From assembly GCF_900115095.1 (NCBI RefSeq), contig NZ_FOVH01000017.1:124001-188000 (forward strand): a stretch of 64,000 nucleotides of DNA, in the 5' to 3' direction. The position numbers and the translations under genes are program-made. The DNA is from Actinomadura madurae. Lineage in GTDB: Bacteria > Actinomycetota > Actinomycetes > Streptosporangiales > Streptosporangiaceae. This document shows, one piece after another, positions 7,421-15,541 of this stretch. Below the pieces are notes generated by a model. The model was given only the letters and a program-made list of their open reading frames with translations, made no database searches and was not told the origin of the DNA. The number at the start of each line of letters is the position of its first letter. The stretch's first letter is position 1.

Positions 7421-8545
7421 CTACAGCGCCCCTCCCGGGTACGCCCTCGGTACCCGGGACCCGATGCGGGTGACGATCTCATAGGAGATCGTGCCCAGCG
7501 CGTCCGCCCACTCCTGCGCGGTCGGCTCGCCCCGGTCGCCCGGCCCGAACAGGATGATCTCGTCCCCCGCGGCGAGCGCGTCGTCGCCGAGGTCGATGAC
7601 GAACTGGTCCATGCAGACCCGTCCGGCGATCCTCCTGCGCCGCCCGCCCGCGAGGACCTCCAGCACGTTCGACCCGTGCCTGGGGATGCCGTCGCCGTAC
7701 CCGGCCGGGACCACGGCCAGCGTGGTCTCCCGCTCGGTGCGGTAGGTGTGGCCGTACGACACGCCGCTGCCCGACGGGACCCGCTTGACCAGCGCCGCGT
7801 CCGCCACCAGCGTCATCGCGGGGCGCAGCCCGAACGTGCCGAGGGACGGCACCGGCGTCAGCCCGTACGTCGCGATCCCCGGGCGGACGAGGTCGAACCG
7901 CGCCTCCGGCAGCGTCAGCGTGGCCGCCGAGTTCGCCAGGTGCCGCACCTCGAACCGCGCGCCCGCCTTCTCCGCGTGCGCCACCATGTCGGTGAACGCG
8001 GCGAGCTGCGCGGCGATCGACGGGTGGCCCGGCTCGTCCGCGCAGGCGAAGTGCGACATCGCCCCGACCACCCGGACGTGGCCCGCGGCCTCCGCCTTCA
8101 GCGCCGCGCCGACCAGCGCGTCCCAGTCGCCGCCCCGCGCGCCGCCGCGCGACATGCCGGTGTCGGCCTTGAGATGCACGCGCGCCGGACGTCCCGCGGC
8201 CTCCGCCGCCCGGACCACCTCGTCCAGGAGCCAGACCGCCCCCACGGTCAGGTCAACGTCCCGCGTGACGGCCTCCGCGTAGGGCTCGCCGGGAACGCCC
8301 ACGCACACCAGCGTCCGGACGGTGATGCCCTCGTCGCGGAGCCGCAGCGCCTCCGCCAGCTTCGCGACGCCGAGCCACGAGGCGCCTCCGGCGAGCGCCG
8401 CGCGGGCCGCCTCGGCCAGCCCGTGCCCGTACGCCTCGGCCTTCACCATGGCCATCACCTCGGCGCCCCGCGCGCGCTCGCGCAGCAGCCCGACGTTGCC
8501 GCCGATGGCACCGACCTCGACCCGCGCCTCCACAGGAACCCTCAT
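7421..8545 (-). CDS. alr: Alanine racemase (PLP-dependent)
   Basis: Interconverts L- and D-alanine for peptidoglycan. 374 residues. The PLP lysine is in MVKAEAYGHG (Lys about 35) and the catalytic Tyr lies in SGVSYGHTY of the C-terminal beta domain, followed by the conserved RIAGRVCMDQ stretch. ATG at 8545 is used; a GTG one codon upstream of the Phe before it is possible. It leads the alr-hydrolase-tsaE operon. Confidence 0.95.
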   Translation of the reverse strand: MRVPVEARVEVGAIGGNVGLLRERARGAEVMAMVKAEAYGHGLAEAARAALAGGASWLGVAKLAEALRLRDEGITVRTLVCVGVPGEPYAEAVTRDVDLTVGAVWLLDEVVRAAEAAGRPARVHLKADTGMSRGGARGGDWDALVGAALKAEAAGHVRVVGAMSHFACADEPGHPSIAAQLAAFTDMVAHAEKAGARFEVRHLANSAATLTLPEARFDLVRPGIATYGLTPVPSLGTFGLRPAMTLVADAALVKRVPSGSGVSYGHTYRTERETTLAVVPAGYGDGIPRHGSNVLEVLAGGRRRRIAGRVCMDQFVIDLGDDALAAGDEIILFGPGDRGEPTAQEWADALGTISYEIVTRIGSRVPRAYPGGAL

Positions 8546-8688
8546 GAACACCAAGTGTGCCGCCCCCACGGCCGTGCCCGGAGCATCATCGCCCAGCTCA
8601 CGGCCCGGACGCCCCGCCAACGAACACTCTTCGTCCACTAAGACGCAAACGTCCGTTCCCAGGTTCAACCCGCCGGGGGCCGCCGCCG

Positions 8689-9717
8689 TCAGCCCTCGGG
8701 GCGCAGCAGGGCCTTGATGGCGCGGCGCTCGTCCATCGCCTTGTAGGCCTCGGCCGCGTCCTCCAGGGGGAGTTCGAGGTCGAAGACCCGGCCGGGGTCG
8801 ATGGCGCGGCCCCAGATCATCTGGATGAGCTCGGGCAGGAACCGGCGTACCGGAGCCGGACCGCCGTGCAGGTGCACCCCGGAGTAGAACAGCTCGTCAC
8901 CCGGAATCCGGACGTCGTGGGCCATGCCGACATAGCCGACGTGCCCTCCGGCCCGGGTGGAGCGGATGGCCTGCATCATCGACTCCTGGGTGCCGACCGC
9001 CTCGATCGCGCTGTGCGCGCCGAGCCCGCCGAGGAGGTCCTTGAGCCGCGCGACACCCTCGTCCCCGCGCTCGGGGATCACGTCGGTGGCCCCGAACTCC
9101 AGGGCGAGCTTCTGCCGGTCGGCGTGCCGGCTGAAGATCGCGATCCGCTCGGCGCCCAGCCGCCGGGCCGCGAGGACGCCGAGCAGGCCGACCGCGCCGT
9201 CCCCGACGACCGCCACCGTCCGGCCCGGCCCCGCCTCCGCGGCGACGGCGGCGAACCAGCCGGTGCCGAGGACGTCCGAGGCGGTCAGCAGCGACGGGAC
9301 CAGATCCGCGCCGGGCACGCCGGGCGCGGCGACCAGGGTGCCGTCGGCCAGCGGGATCCGGGCGTACTCGGCCTGGGTGCCGGACGCCCCGACCAGCTGG
9401 GCGTTGACGCAGCGGGACTGGTAGCCCGCCCGGCAGATCTCGCAGGTGTTGTCGGAGGCGAAGAACGACCCGACCACGAACTCGCCGGGCTTGACGTTCC
9501 GCACCTCGTCGCCGACCTGCTCGACCACGCCGACGTACTCGTGGCCCATCGGCCGGTCGTGGACCGGCCCGTTCGCACCCCGGTAGGGCCACAGGTCCGA
9601 ACCGCACACGCACGCCGCCGCCACCCGGATGACCGCGTCGGTCGGCTCGACGATCCGCGGGTCCTCGCGGTCCCGCACCCGCACATCGCCAGGAGCGTGC
9701 AACACCACACCACGCAT
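8689..9717 (-). CDS. Zinc-dependent alcohol dehydrogenase (MDR family)
   Basis: Medium-chain dehydrogenase of 342 residues. Catalytic zinc ligands are seen in CVCGSDLW and GHEYVGVV, and the cofactor loop is VVGDGAVGLLGVLA. The structural zinc loop reads DNTCEICRAGYQSRC: three Cys are present while the first ligand position is Asp, a known variant. ATG at 9717 is preferred because AAGGAG lies 8 bases upstream; the GTG at 9726 is too close to that site. It is divergent from the XRE/MmyB regulator, a pairing usually meaning the regulator controls the oxidoreductase. Substrate unknown. Confidence 0.88.
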   Translation of the reverse strand: MRGVVLHAPGDVRVRDREDPRIVEPTDAVIRVAAACVCGSDLWPYRGANGPVHDRPMGHEYVGVVEQVGDEVRNVKPGEFVVGSFFASDNTCEICRAGYQSRCVNAQLVGASGTQAEYARIPLADGTLVAAPGVPGADLVPSLLTASDVLGTGWFAAVAAEAGPGRTVAVVGDGAVGLLGVLAARRLGAERIAIFSRHADRQKLALEFGATDVIPERGDEGVARLKDLLGGLGAHSAIEAVGTQESMMQAIRSTRAGGHVGYVGMAHDVRIPGDELFYSGVHLHGGPAPVRRFLPELIQMIWGRAIDPGRVFDLELPLEDAAEAYKAMDERRAIKALLRPEG

Positions 9718-9772
9718 GACCTTCACTCCTTCTTCACGTTCCGCTTGCGTGCACCACCATCAGAAGGCGCCG

Positions 9773-9784
9773 ACCCGATCGGGT
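9773..9784. promoter_or_regulatory. Candidate operator between oxidoreductase and regulator genes
   Basis: ACCCGATCGGGT is a perfect 12-bp palindrome centred in the 137-bp divergent intergenic region, 56 bp from the dehydrogenase start and 70 bp from the regulator start. Position and symmetry fit a binding site for the adjacent HTH protein; binding is inferred. Confidence 0.4.
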
Positions 9785-9854
9785 GGAAGGCACTGCTGAA
9801 GGGTGTACTGGCAGGGCACCCCTCCTCGGCACGAGCCCGCCTAGCCTGGAGGGC

Positions 9855-10733
9855 GTGGACCATCGCAGCCAGATCCGCGAGTTCCTGACCTCGCGCCGCG
9901 CCAGGATCACTCCGCAGGACGCCGGGCTGCCGTCCTACGGCACCCGCCGGGTCCCGGGCCTGCGGCGCGCCGAGGTCGCCCAACTCGCCGGCATCAGCGT
10001 CGAGTACTACTCGCGCCTGGAACGCGGTGACCTGTCCGGCGTCTCCGACCAGGTGCTGGACGCCCTGGCCCGCGCCCTGCGGCTGGGCGACGAGGACCGC
10101 ACCCACTTGGAGTACCTTGCCCGCGCCGCCGGCCCGTCCCCGCGCCGCGGGCGCCGCGCCGCCTCGACGACGGTCCGGCCCTCGGTGCAGCGGCTCCTGG
10201 ACTCCATGACCGGCCCGGCGTTCGTCAAGAACGGCCGCAGCGACATGCTGGCCGCCAACGCCCTCGGCCGCGCCCTGTACGCGCCCATGATCGACTCAGC
10301 CCGCGGCGCCGTCCCGAACATCGCCCGCTTCACCTTCCTCGACCCCCACTCCCGCGAGTTCTGGGGAGACTGGGAAGGCGCCGCCGACACCACCGTCGCC
10401 CTCCTCCACGCCCAGGCCGGCCGCGACCCCTTCGACAAGGCCCTCACCGACCTCATCGGCGAGCTGTCCACCCGCAGCCAGGACTTCCGCACCCGCTGGG
10501 CCCGCCACGACGTCCGCCATCACCACAACGGCGCCAAGCCCTTCCACCACCCGGTCGTCGGCGACCTCCACCTCGCCTACGAGTCCCTGGATCTCACCAC
10601 GGACGGCCTCACCCTCATCGCCTACAACGCCGAACCGGGCAGCGACTCCGAGGACAAACTCAGCCTCCTCGCCAGCTGGACCACCCCCGACCCCGCGCAC
10701 CCCAGCCCGACCCAGGCCACCGACCCCACCTGA
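9855..10733 (+). CDS. XRE-family regulator with MmyB-like ligand domain
   Basis: 292 residues. The N-terminal HTH (about 10-75) includes the family signature GLRRAEVAQLAGISVEYYSR-like stretch and RLERGD. The rest matches the MmyB-like ligand-binding domain in style, with LANALGRALY, FLDP and the RWARHDVR region. GTG at 9855, just after GGAGG, gives the family length; upstream frame is non-coding. These regulators typically act on the divergent short-chain or medium-chain oxidoreductase and sense fatty-acid-like ligands (known for the domain family, not shown here). Confidence 0.88.
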   Translation: MDHRSQIREFLTSRRARITPQDAGLPSYGTRRVPGLRRAEVAQLAGISVEYYSRLERGDLSGVSDQVLDALARALRLGDEDRTHLEYLARAAGPSPRRGRRAASTTVRPSVQRLLDSMTGPAFVKNGRSDMLAANALGRALYAPMIDSARGAVPNIARFTFLDPHSREFWGDWEGAADTTVALLHAQAGRDPFDKALTDLIGELSTRSQDFRTRWARHDVRHHHNGAKPFHHPVVGDLHLAYESLDLTTDGLTLIAYNAEPGSDSEDKLSLLASWTTPDPAHPSPTQATDPT

Positions 10734-10752
10734 CACCTGCCGCAGGAGCCGC

Positions 10753-10861
10753 GATCGCGAAGCGAGCCGCATGGCGAGTCGGAGCGATGCCAGCGATCGC
10801 CCGCAGTACCCGACGATGGAGGGCCGCCAGGCCCAAAGGAGAAGGGCACTGCAATAAACAC
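10753..10861. repeat. Interspersed repeat, partial copy A
   Basis: 109 bp that recur at 10956-11064 with one mismatch and no gap. Copy A starts 20 bp after the regulator stop. It lacks the hairpin part present in copies B and C. The 346 bp between the regulator and nnrD contain nothing else except copy B; open frames here are products of the repeat. Confidence 0.85.
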
Positions 10862-10876
10862 GTCGGGCGCGTCGAC

Positions 10877-11064
10877 CTCAGCCACCGCCGCAACCACGCG
10901 ACGACCTCAATGGTTGCGATCGCGTCCGAAGGCAGGTTCGAGCTTGCGAGAACCTGATCGCGAAGCGAGCCGCAAGGCGAGTCGGAGCGATGCCAGCGAT
11001 CGCCCGCAGTACCCGACGATGGAGGGCCGCCAGGCCCAAAGGAGAAGGGCACTGCAATAAACAC
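10877..11064. repeat. Interspersed repeat, full copy B
   Basis: Same element as copy A in the same orientation, extended on the left. It includes a 7-bp stem (10933-10939 with 10950-10956) around a 10-base loop, and it abuts the nnrD terminator palindrome. Its reverse complement matches 19522-19682 closely, including the loop sequence. Confidence 0.85.
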
Positions 11065-11065
11065 A

Positions 11066-11115
11066 GCGGGGACGCCGGGTCAGGCGCCCCCGGGCGCCGG
11101 ACCCGGCGTCCCCGC
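11066..11115. terminator. 50-bp palindrome spanning the nnrD stop codon
   Basis: Perfect 16-bp arms (11066-11081 and 11100-11115) with a second hairpin (GGCGCCC/GGGCGCC) filling the loop. The nnrD stop at 11080-11082 is inside it, so the last codons are also terminator sequence. Likely works in both directions between convergent genes. Confidence 0.7.
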
Positions 11116-12588
11116 CATAGGCGCCACGAGGGTCCGGAAGGCGGCGGGGAGGGCGGTGATGACGTCTTCGGCGCTGATCGGGGATTCGGGGCCGGGGGTG
11201 GGGGCGGCGGCCAGGCGGGCGGCCAGGCCGTGCAGGTAGGCGCCGGCGGCGGCCGCGTCGAGGGCGGGCATGCCGCCGGCCAGCAGGGCTCCGATCAGGC
11301 CGGAGAGGACGTCGCCCGTTCCGGCGGTGGCGAGGCGGGGCGTGCCCGTGGGGTTGACGCGGACGGGGCGGTCCTCCTCGGCGACCAGGGTGGTGGAGCC
11401 CTTGAGGAGGACGGTCGCGGAGAGTTCGGCGGCGGCGCGGCGGACGTGGTCGAGGCGGGCGGCCTCGATGTCGTCGCGGGTGGCGGCGATGAGCCGGGAC
11501 AGTTCGCCCGCGTGCGGGGTGAGGACGGTCGGCGCGGCGCGGCGCAGCAGATCGCGGCGGCGGGACAGGACCGTGAGGCCGTCGGCGTCCACCAGCGCGG
11601 GCAGGTCGGTGGTGAGGACGGCCTCCACGAGCGACTCGGCGGCGGCTCCGGTGCCGAGGCCGGGGCCGACGACCCAGGCCTGGACGCGCCCGATGCGCTC
11701 CAGGATCTTGGCGCGGCCGGGTTCGATGACGGTGGTGACGACCTCGGGCCAGCGGTGCCGGACGAGTTCCACCGGGTGCGCGACGGAGGCGAAGCGGACC
11801 ATTCCGGCGCCGCCGCGGACGGCGCCGCCCGCGCTGAGGACGGCCGCCCCGGTGAACGCGTCGCCGCCGGCGAGGATGCCGACGACGCCGCGGCGGTACT
11901 TGTCGGACTCGGGGCCGGGTTCGGGGGGCTGGACGTCCACCGGGCGGGCCGCGACGACGTCCGGGTCGGGCAGGTCGGGGCCGAGCCCGATGTCGACCAG
12001 TTCGACCACACCGCAGTAGGACGCGCCCGGGTCGATCAGCAGTCCCGGCTTGTGCGTGCCGAAGGTGACCGTGACGTCGGCGTGGACGGCGGTGCCCGCG
12101 ACGCGTCCGCTGCCGGCGTCCACTCCGCTCGGGACGTCGCAGGCGACGACGATGCCCGCGGACTCGGACGCGAGCGCGGCGTAGGCGGCGTGGGGCTCGC
12201 GCAGGCCGCCGCTCCCGCCGATGCCGGTCAGGCCGTCGATGATCAGGTCGGCGCCGGCGATCGCGGCCTCCTCGCCGCCGCCGAGCAGCCGGCCGCCGGC
12301 GGCGCGCAGGTCGGCCAGCCCGGCCTCGTGGATCTTGGGGCCGGCCTGGACGGCGTGCACGCGGGCGCCGCGGCGGGCGAGCCGGGCGCCGGCGTAGAGG
12401 GTGTCGCCGCCGTTGTCGCCGCCGCCGACGAGGAGGACGACGCGGGACCCGTACACGGCGGGCAGGACGCGCGCGCAGACCGAGGCCAGGCCCGCTGCGG
12501 CGCGCTGCATCAGCGTGCCCTCGGGGAGCCGGGCCATGAGGGCGCGCTCCGCCGCCCGGACCTTGCCGACCTCGTGCGCGTACCTCAT
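11080..12588 (-). CDS. nnrD: Bifunctional NAD(P)HX epimerase/dehydratase
   Basis: Repairs hydrated NAD(P)H: the N-terminal YjeF_N domain epimerises NAD(P)HX and the C-terminal carbohydrate-kinase-like domain dehydrates it with ADP or ATP. In the 502-residue product the N domain shows GGGDNGGDTLYAGARL (about 55-70) and CDVPSGVD; the C domain shows VVGPGLGTG, TPHAGELSRL and TAGTGDVLSG. ATG at 12588 follows GGGGAG at good spacing. In related genomes it stands next to alr; here the oxidoreductase/regulator pair and the repeats separate them. Confidence 0.94.
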   Translation of the reverse strand: MRYAHEVGKVRAAERALMARLPEGTLMQRAAAGLASVCARVLPAVYGSRVVLLVGGGDNGGDTLYAGARLARRGARVHAVQAGPKIHEAGLADLRAAGGRLLGGGEEAAIAGADLIIDGLTGIGGSGGLREPHAAYAALASESAGIVVACDVPSGVDAGSGRVAGTAVHADVTVTFGTHKPGLLIDPGASYCGVVELVDIGLGPDLPDPDVVAARPVDVQPPEPGPESDKYRRGVVGILAGGDAFTGAAVLSAGGAVRGGAGMVRFASVAHPVELVRHRWPEVVTTVIEPGRAKILERIGRVQAWVVGPGLGTGAAAESLVEAVLTTDLPALVDADGLTVLSRRRDLLRRAAPTVLTPHAGELSRLIAATRDDIEAARLDHVRRAAAELSATVLLKGSTTLVAEEDRPVRVNPTGTPRLATAGTGDVLSGLIGALLAGGMPALDAAAAGAYLHGLAARLAAAPTPGPESPISAEDVITALPAAFRTLVAPMAGTPGPAPGGA

Positions 12589-12661
12589 CCGCGGCTCCCC
12601 AAGTCGATCACACACTCAGCGTGCCACGAGCGGCGGGTCTCCAACCCTGCCTCCGCGCCAA

Positions 12662-12679
12662 TTGCACCTTACGGTGCAA
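12662..12679. promoter_or_regulatory. Operator-like inverted repeat upstream of the XRE-DUF5753 gene
   Basis: TTGCACC-TTAC-GGTGCAA: perfect 7-bp arms with a 4-base spacer, in the low-GC divergent region between nnrD (74 bp away) and the XRE gene (136 bp away). Candidate binding site for the adjacent XRE regulator. Confidence 0.45.
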
Positions 12680-12814
12680 CTTTCGGTGTCATGTGCGCAT
12701 ACGAATCATCGGCCGTAGAATCTTCTTCATCCGGTCCGATGTATTCGCGCCGCGACCCCCCGGTGCGGCAGAATGCGCCAAGATCAGTCCGCCGGGACTG
12801 GAGAGGCCCGAGCC

Positions 12815-13675
12815 ATGAGCACTTCCCGCGGTCCCTCCGTCCGGCAGCGGCGGCTGGCCGCCGAGCTCCGCAGGCTGCGCGAACGCAGGGGCCTCACCGG
12901 AGACGAGGTCGCCGAACGGCTCGCCTGGTCCACCGCCAAGGTCAGCCGGATCGAGAACGCGCGGACCGGCGCGAAGATCGGCGACGTGCGGCGCCTGCTC
13001 GACCTCTACGAGGTGGACGGGGCGCGGCGCGGTGACCTGATCTCGCTGGCGCACGACGCCGCGCAGCGGGGCTGGTGGGAGGACTACCGCGACCTGCCGA
13101 GCCCGCTCGCCGACTTCATCGCCCTGGAGGCCGAGGCCACCGCGCTCAGGGAATGGGGCAGCACCGTCTTTCCGGGGCTGCTGCAGACGGAGAACTACGC
13201 GCGCCATGTGATCGGCGGCTGGAGCGACCTCGCCACGCTCCCGCCGCAGGAACTGGAACGCCGGGTGGACGTGCGAATGCGCCGCCGCGAACTGCTGGAC
13301 GGGCCGTCCGGCCTGGAACTGTCGGCGGTTCTCGACGAGGCGGTTCTGCTGCGCCGGATCGGCGACCACAAGGTGATGCGCGAGCAACTCGAACATCTGT
13401 GCCGGATGACCGAGCGGCCGAACGTGACGGTACAGATCCTGCCGTTGGGGATCGCACACTCGGTGTTGGCCGAATCGTTTATCCTTCTGGAATTCTCACC
13501 GGTGCATGACATCGTATTTCCTGATATCGTGCACACCGAATCCCTGACAATCAGCCACCTCGCGGATGAGGCTGTTACCTATATGTACCGGCTAGCCTAT
13601 TCAAGCCTGGCAGGCCAGGCACTGGACACCGAGGAATCACGGCGGCGGATCGCCGAGGCCAAGGACGCATGGTGA
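12815..13675 (+). CDS. XRE-family regulator with DUF5753 (Scr1-type)
   Basis: 286 residues. HTH domain at about 10-65 (RRGLTGDEVAERLAWSTAKV, then SRIENAR), followed by the DUF5753 region with FPGLLQTENYAR, RRELL, ILPLGIAH and the late LADEAVTYMYRL. ATG at 12815 has GGAGAGG upstream. In Streptomyces such regulators pair with small DUF397 partners and behave like an antitoxin-like regulator of development or antibiotic production (established for Scr1/Scr2). Two DUF397 genes follow directly here. The gene is somewhat lower in GC than its neighbours. Confidence 0.9.
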   Translation: MSTSRGPSVRQRRLAAELRRLRERRGLTGDEVAERLAWSTAKVSRIENARTGAKIGDVRRLLDLYEVDGARRGDLISLAHDAAQRGWWEDYRDLPSPLADFIALEAEATALREWGSTVFPGLLQTENYARHVIGGWSDLATLPPQELERRVDVRMRRRELLDGPSGLELSAVLDEAVLLRRIGDHKVMREQLEHLCRMTERPNVTVQILPLGIAHSVLAESFILLEFSPVHDIVFPDIVHTESLTISHLADEAVTYMYRLAYSSLAGQALDTEESRRRIAEAKDAW

Positions 13676-13715
13676 CGGGTCCGCTAAGTGGCTCAAACCT
13701 TGTGAAAGGCACCGA

Positions 13716-13937
13716 GTGTCCCCTTTCGCCACTCCTGCTCCCCAGTGGAGGAGAAGCGCCCACTGCGGGGCGAGCAACACGTGCGTGGAAATCGCCACAC
13801 TGGCTGGTTCGTCCCCTTTCATTGGGGCGCGGGACGCCAAGCACGGCACGCAGAGCCCGGTCCTGTCGTTCTCCCAGGGAGAGTGGCGGGACTTCCTCCA
13901 TCGAGCCAAGAAGGGCGAATTCGATTTGGGCCGATGA
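13716..13937 (+). CDS. DUF397 small protein (first copy)
   Basis: 73 residues with the family hallmarks: WRRSAHCGASNTCVEIA, then a central RDAKH turn and the late LSFSQGEWRDFLHRAKKGEF. The GTG start follows AAAGG. Located 40 bp after the XRE-DUF5753 gene, so probably cotranscribed. DUF397 proteins relate to BldB and to the small partner of Scr1-type regulators; a toxin-like or co-regulator role is inferred from that. Confidence 0.88.
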   Translation: MSPFATPAPQWRRSAHCGASNTCVEIATLAGSSPFIGARDAKHGTQSPVLSFSQGEWRDFLHRAKKGEFDLGR

Positions 13938-14133
13938 CAGGGCGTTGACACGCTTCTGAGCCCTTGGCCGGCGCCTCACGAGGGCGCCCCGGGGGCCACG
14001 CCGTACGGGCCGGGTCCACGACCGACCCGGCTCGACGAGCCTCCCACCGGCAACTCTGGAACCACCTCGGCACGCCTGACCCACGGGTACCGCGCTACCC
14101 GGAGGTGATCAGGCGTTTTTTGCGATCTTGTTA

Positions 14134-14151
14134 CCGTGTGCTTGAACACGG
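14134..14151. promoter_or_regulatory. Inverted repeat upstream of the second DUF397 gene
   Basis: CCGTGT-GCTTGA-ACACGG, perfect 6-bp arms, 46 bp before the ATG and inside an AT-richer stretch with TTGCGA upstream. Suggests a separate promoter/operator for the second DUF397 gene. Confidence 0.35.
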
Positions 14152-14197
14152 CAGCGCCGCCGCGAATCCAAGGCACCGTTCGACGCAGGGAGCCGTC

Positions 14198-14404
14198 ATG
14201 AGTTTCCGTGGGACACCGCCCGCCCGATGGAGAAAGAGCACCCGATGCGGCGCCAGCAACGGCTGCGTCGAGGTCGCACGGCTCGACGCCGACGCCATAT
14301 CCGTGCGCGATACCGAGGACGCGGTGACGATCCTCGCGTTCGGCGCCGGAGAATGGCGCAGATTCACCGACGAGGTCAAGCGCGGCCGTTTCGACCGCCC
14401 CTGA
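14198..14404 (+). CDS. DUF397 small protein (second copy)
   Basis: 68 residues: WRKSTRCGASNGCVEVARL, ISVRDTED, then FGAGEWRRFTDEVKRGRF. AGGGAG lies just before the ATG. It is clearly related to the first copy but separated from it by 260 bp, and has better GC bias than it. The two may be alternative partners for the same regulator. The 163 bp after it are AT-rich, with an inverted repeat GGAAC/GTTCC near 14480. Confidence 0.88.
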   Translation: MSFRGTPPARWRKSTRCGASNGCVEVARLDADAISVRDTEDAVTILAFGAGEWRRFTDEVKRGRFDRP

Positions 14405-14567
14405 AAGAGTCTCTGCAACTTTCACGGCGACTGAGAATTTCAGCGAATACGAGAATTGCATCCCGCGGCAGGGAACGTGTGATGTTCCGGAGCACGCTGA
14501 ATATTTTCGCGCCGGGACGAGCCCGGGCCGGGCGTGTTTTGATGAGGTGATCAGCGGGACGCTTTAT

Positions 14568-15536
14568 TCAGGCGACGCGGACGCCTCGGGGAATGCGGTG
14601 GACGGGGGTTCGCAGCCGGGACGCAGTGATCGACACGGCGCCCGCGGCGAGGGCCAGGTCGAAGGCGAGGCCCCAGGGCCACACCGCGCCCCCTTCCGCC
14701 GAGCCGCCGTCGTCGGCGTCCTCGCCCTCGCGGACGTCGCGGACGCTGCGGCTGAGCCCGCCCAGGGGGTCGTCCGACGCCGACCGGCTCACCACCTCGT
14801 CGCCGACGACGATCCTCTCCTCCGGCAGTCGCGGCGCGGCGTCGGCGAGCACGACGACCGGGTTCGGCGACAGCAGCCACCAGACGCGTTCGCTGTGCTC
14901 GACGCTGTACCCGCCGTAGGGGCCGGGCCGGTGCTCCGCCGTCAGCTGGAGGGCGATCGCGAACACCAGCGGCGTCCCGGCGAGCAGGGCGAACACCGTG
15001 AGGTACGACATCAGCACCGAGGTGATGCTGCGGGCGAGCAGCGCCGACCACGCCTGCGAGACGGCGCACACCACGCCGATGAGCAGGCCGGTGACGGCGA
15101 GGACGACCACGACGCGCGCCACCCCGATCGAGCCCTCGGCGACCGGGAGCAGCAGGGTCGGCAGCGTCAGGAGCAGGGTGACCAGGCCGGTCCCCCACGC
15201 GGCGGCGAGCTTGCCGAGCGCGATGTCGCCGGGCGTGAGCCGGGTGACCTGGAGCGTGGCGAGCGTCCCCCGCTCCCGGTCGCCGTTGATCGACTGGCCG
15301 CTGAGCGCCGGGGTGACGAGCATCATCAGCACCAGCACCCCGAGCAGGACGCCGCCGAACATCGGGATCCCCGCGTCCTCGTCGGTGGAGGAGTCCACCT
15401 CCAGCGCGAGCCGGAACATCAGGCCGAGCCCGTTGACGATGACGAACCAGGCCGCGAGCAGGATCTTCCAGCGGCCGGTCCGCAGCCGCGTCCTGATCTC
15501 CTGCCGTGCCACCAGGCCGATTCCGCGCGCGGTCAT
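14568..15536 (-). CDS. ABC-2 type exporter permease
   Basis: 322 residues. It opens with VARQEIRTRLRTGRWK and has about six hydrophobic segments (for example KILLAAWFVIVNGLGLMF, GVLLGVLVLMML, VVVVLAVTGLLIGVV). The motif SGQSINGDRERGTLATLQVT is typical of ABC-2 permeases. The ATG at 15536 follows CGGAGG and is 5 bp after the ATPase stop, so the two form one exporter. Cargo unknown. Confidence 0.88.
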   Translation of the reverse strand: MTARGIGLVARQEIRTRLRTGRWKILLAAWFVIVNGLGLMFRLALEVDSSTDEDAGIPMFGGVLLGVLVLMMLVTPALSGQSINGDRERGTLATLQVTRLTPGDIALGKLAAAWGTGLVTLLLTLPTLLLPVAEGSIGVARVVVVLAVTGLLIGVVCAVSQAWSALLARSITSVLMSYLTVFALLAGTPLVFAIALQLTAEHRPGPYGGYSVEHSERVWWLLSPNPVVVLADAAPRLPEERIVVGDEVVSRSASDDPLGGLSRSVRDVREGEDADDGGSAEGGAVWPWGLAFDLALAAGAVSITASRLRTPVHRIPRGVRVA

Positions 15537-15541
15537 GCCGG

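Noticed and set aside
10660..11064. 134-codon minus-strand frame, with a similar peptide from 19517
   Set aside because: Both frames are translations of the interspersed repeat; the peptide similarity reflects DNA repeat homology, and the frames have no proper start context.
10753..11064. Direct repeats as attachment sites of an integrated element
   Set aside because: The repeats enclose fewer than 100 bp, there is no integrase or tRNA nearby, and a third copy occurs elsewhere in inverted orientation.
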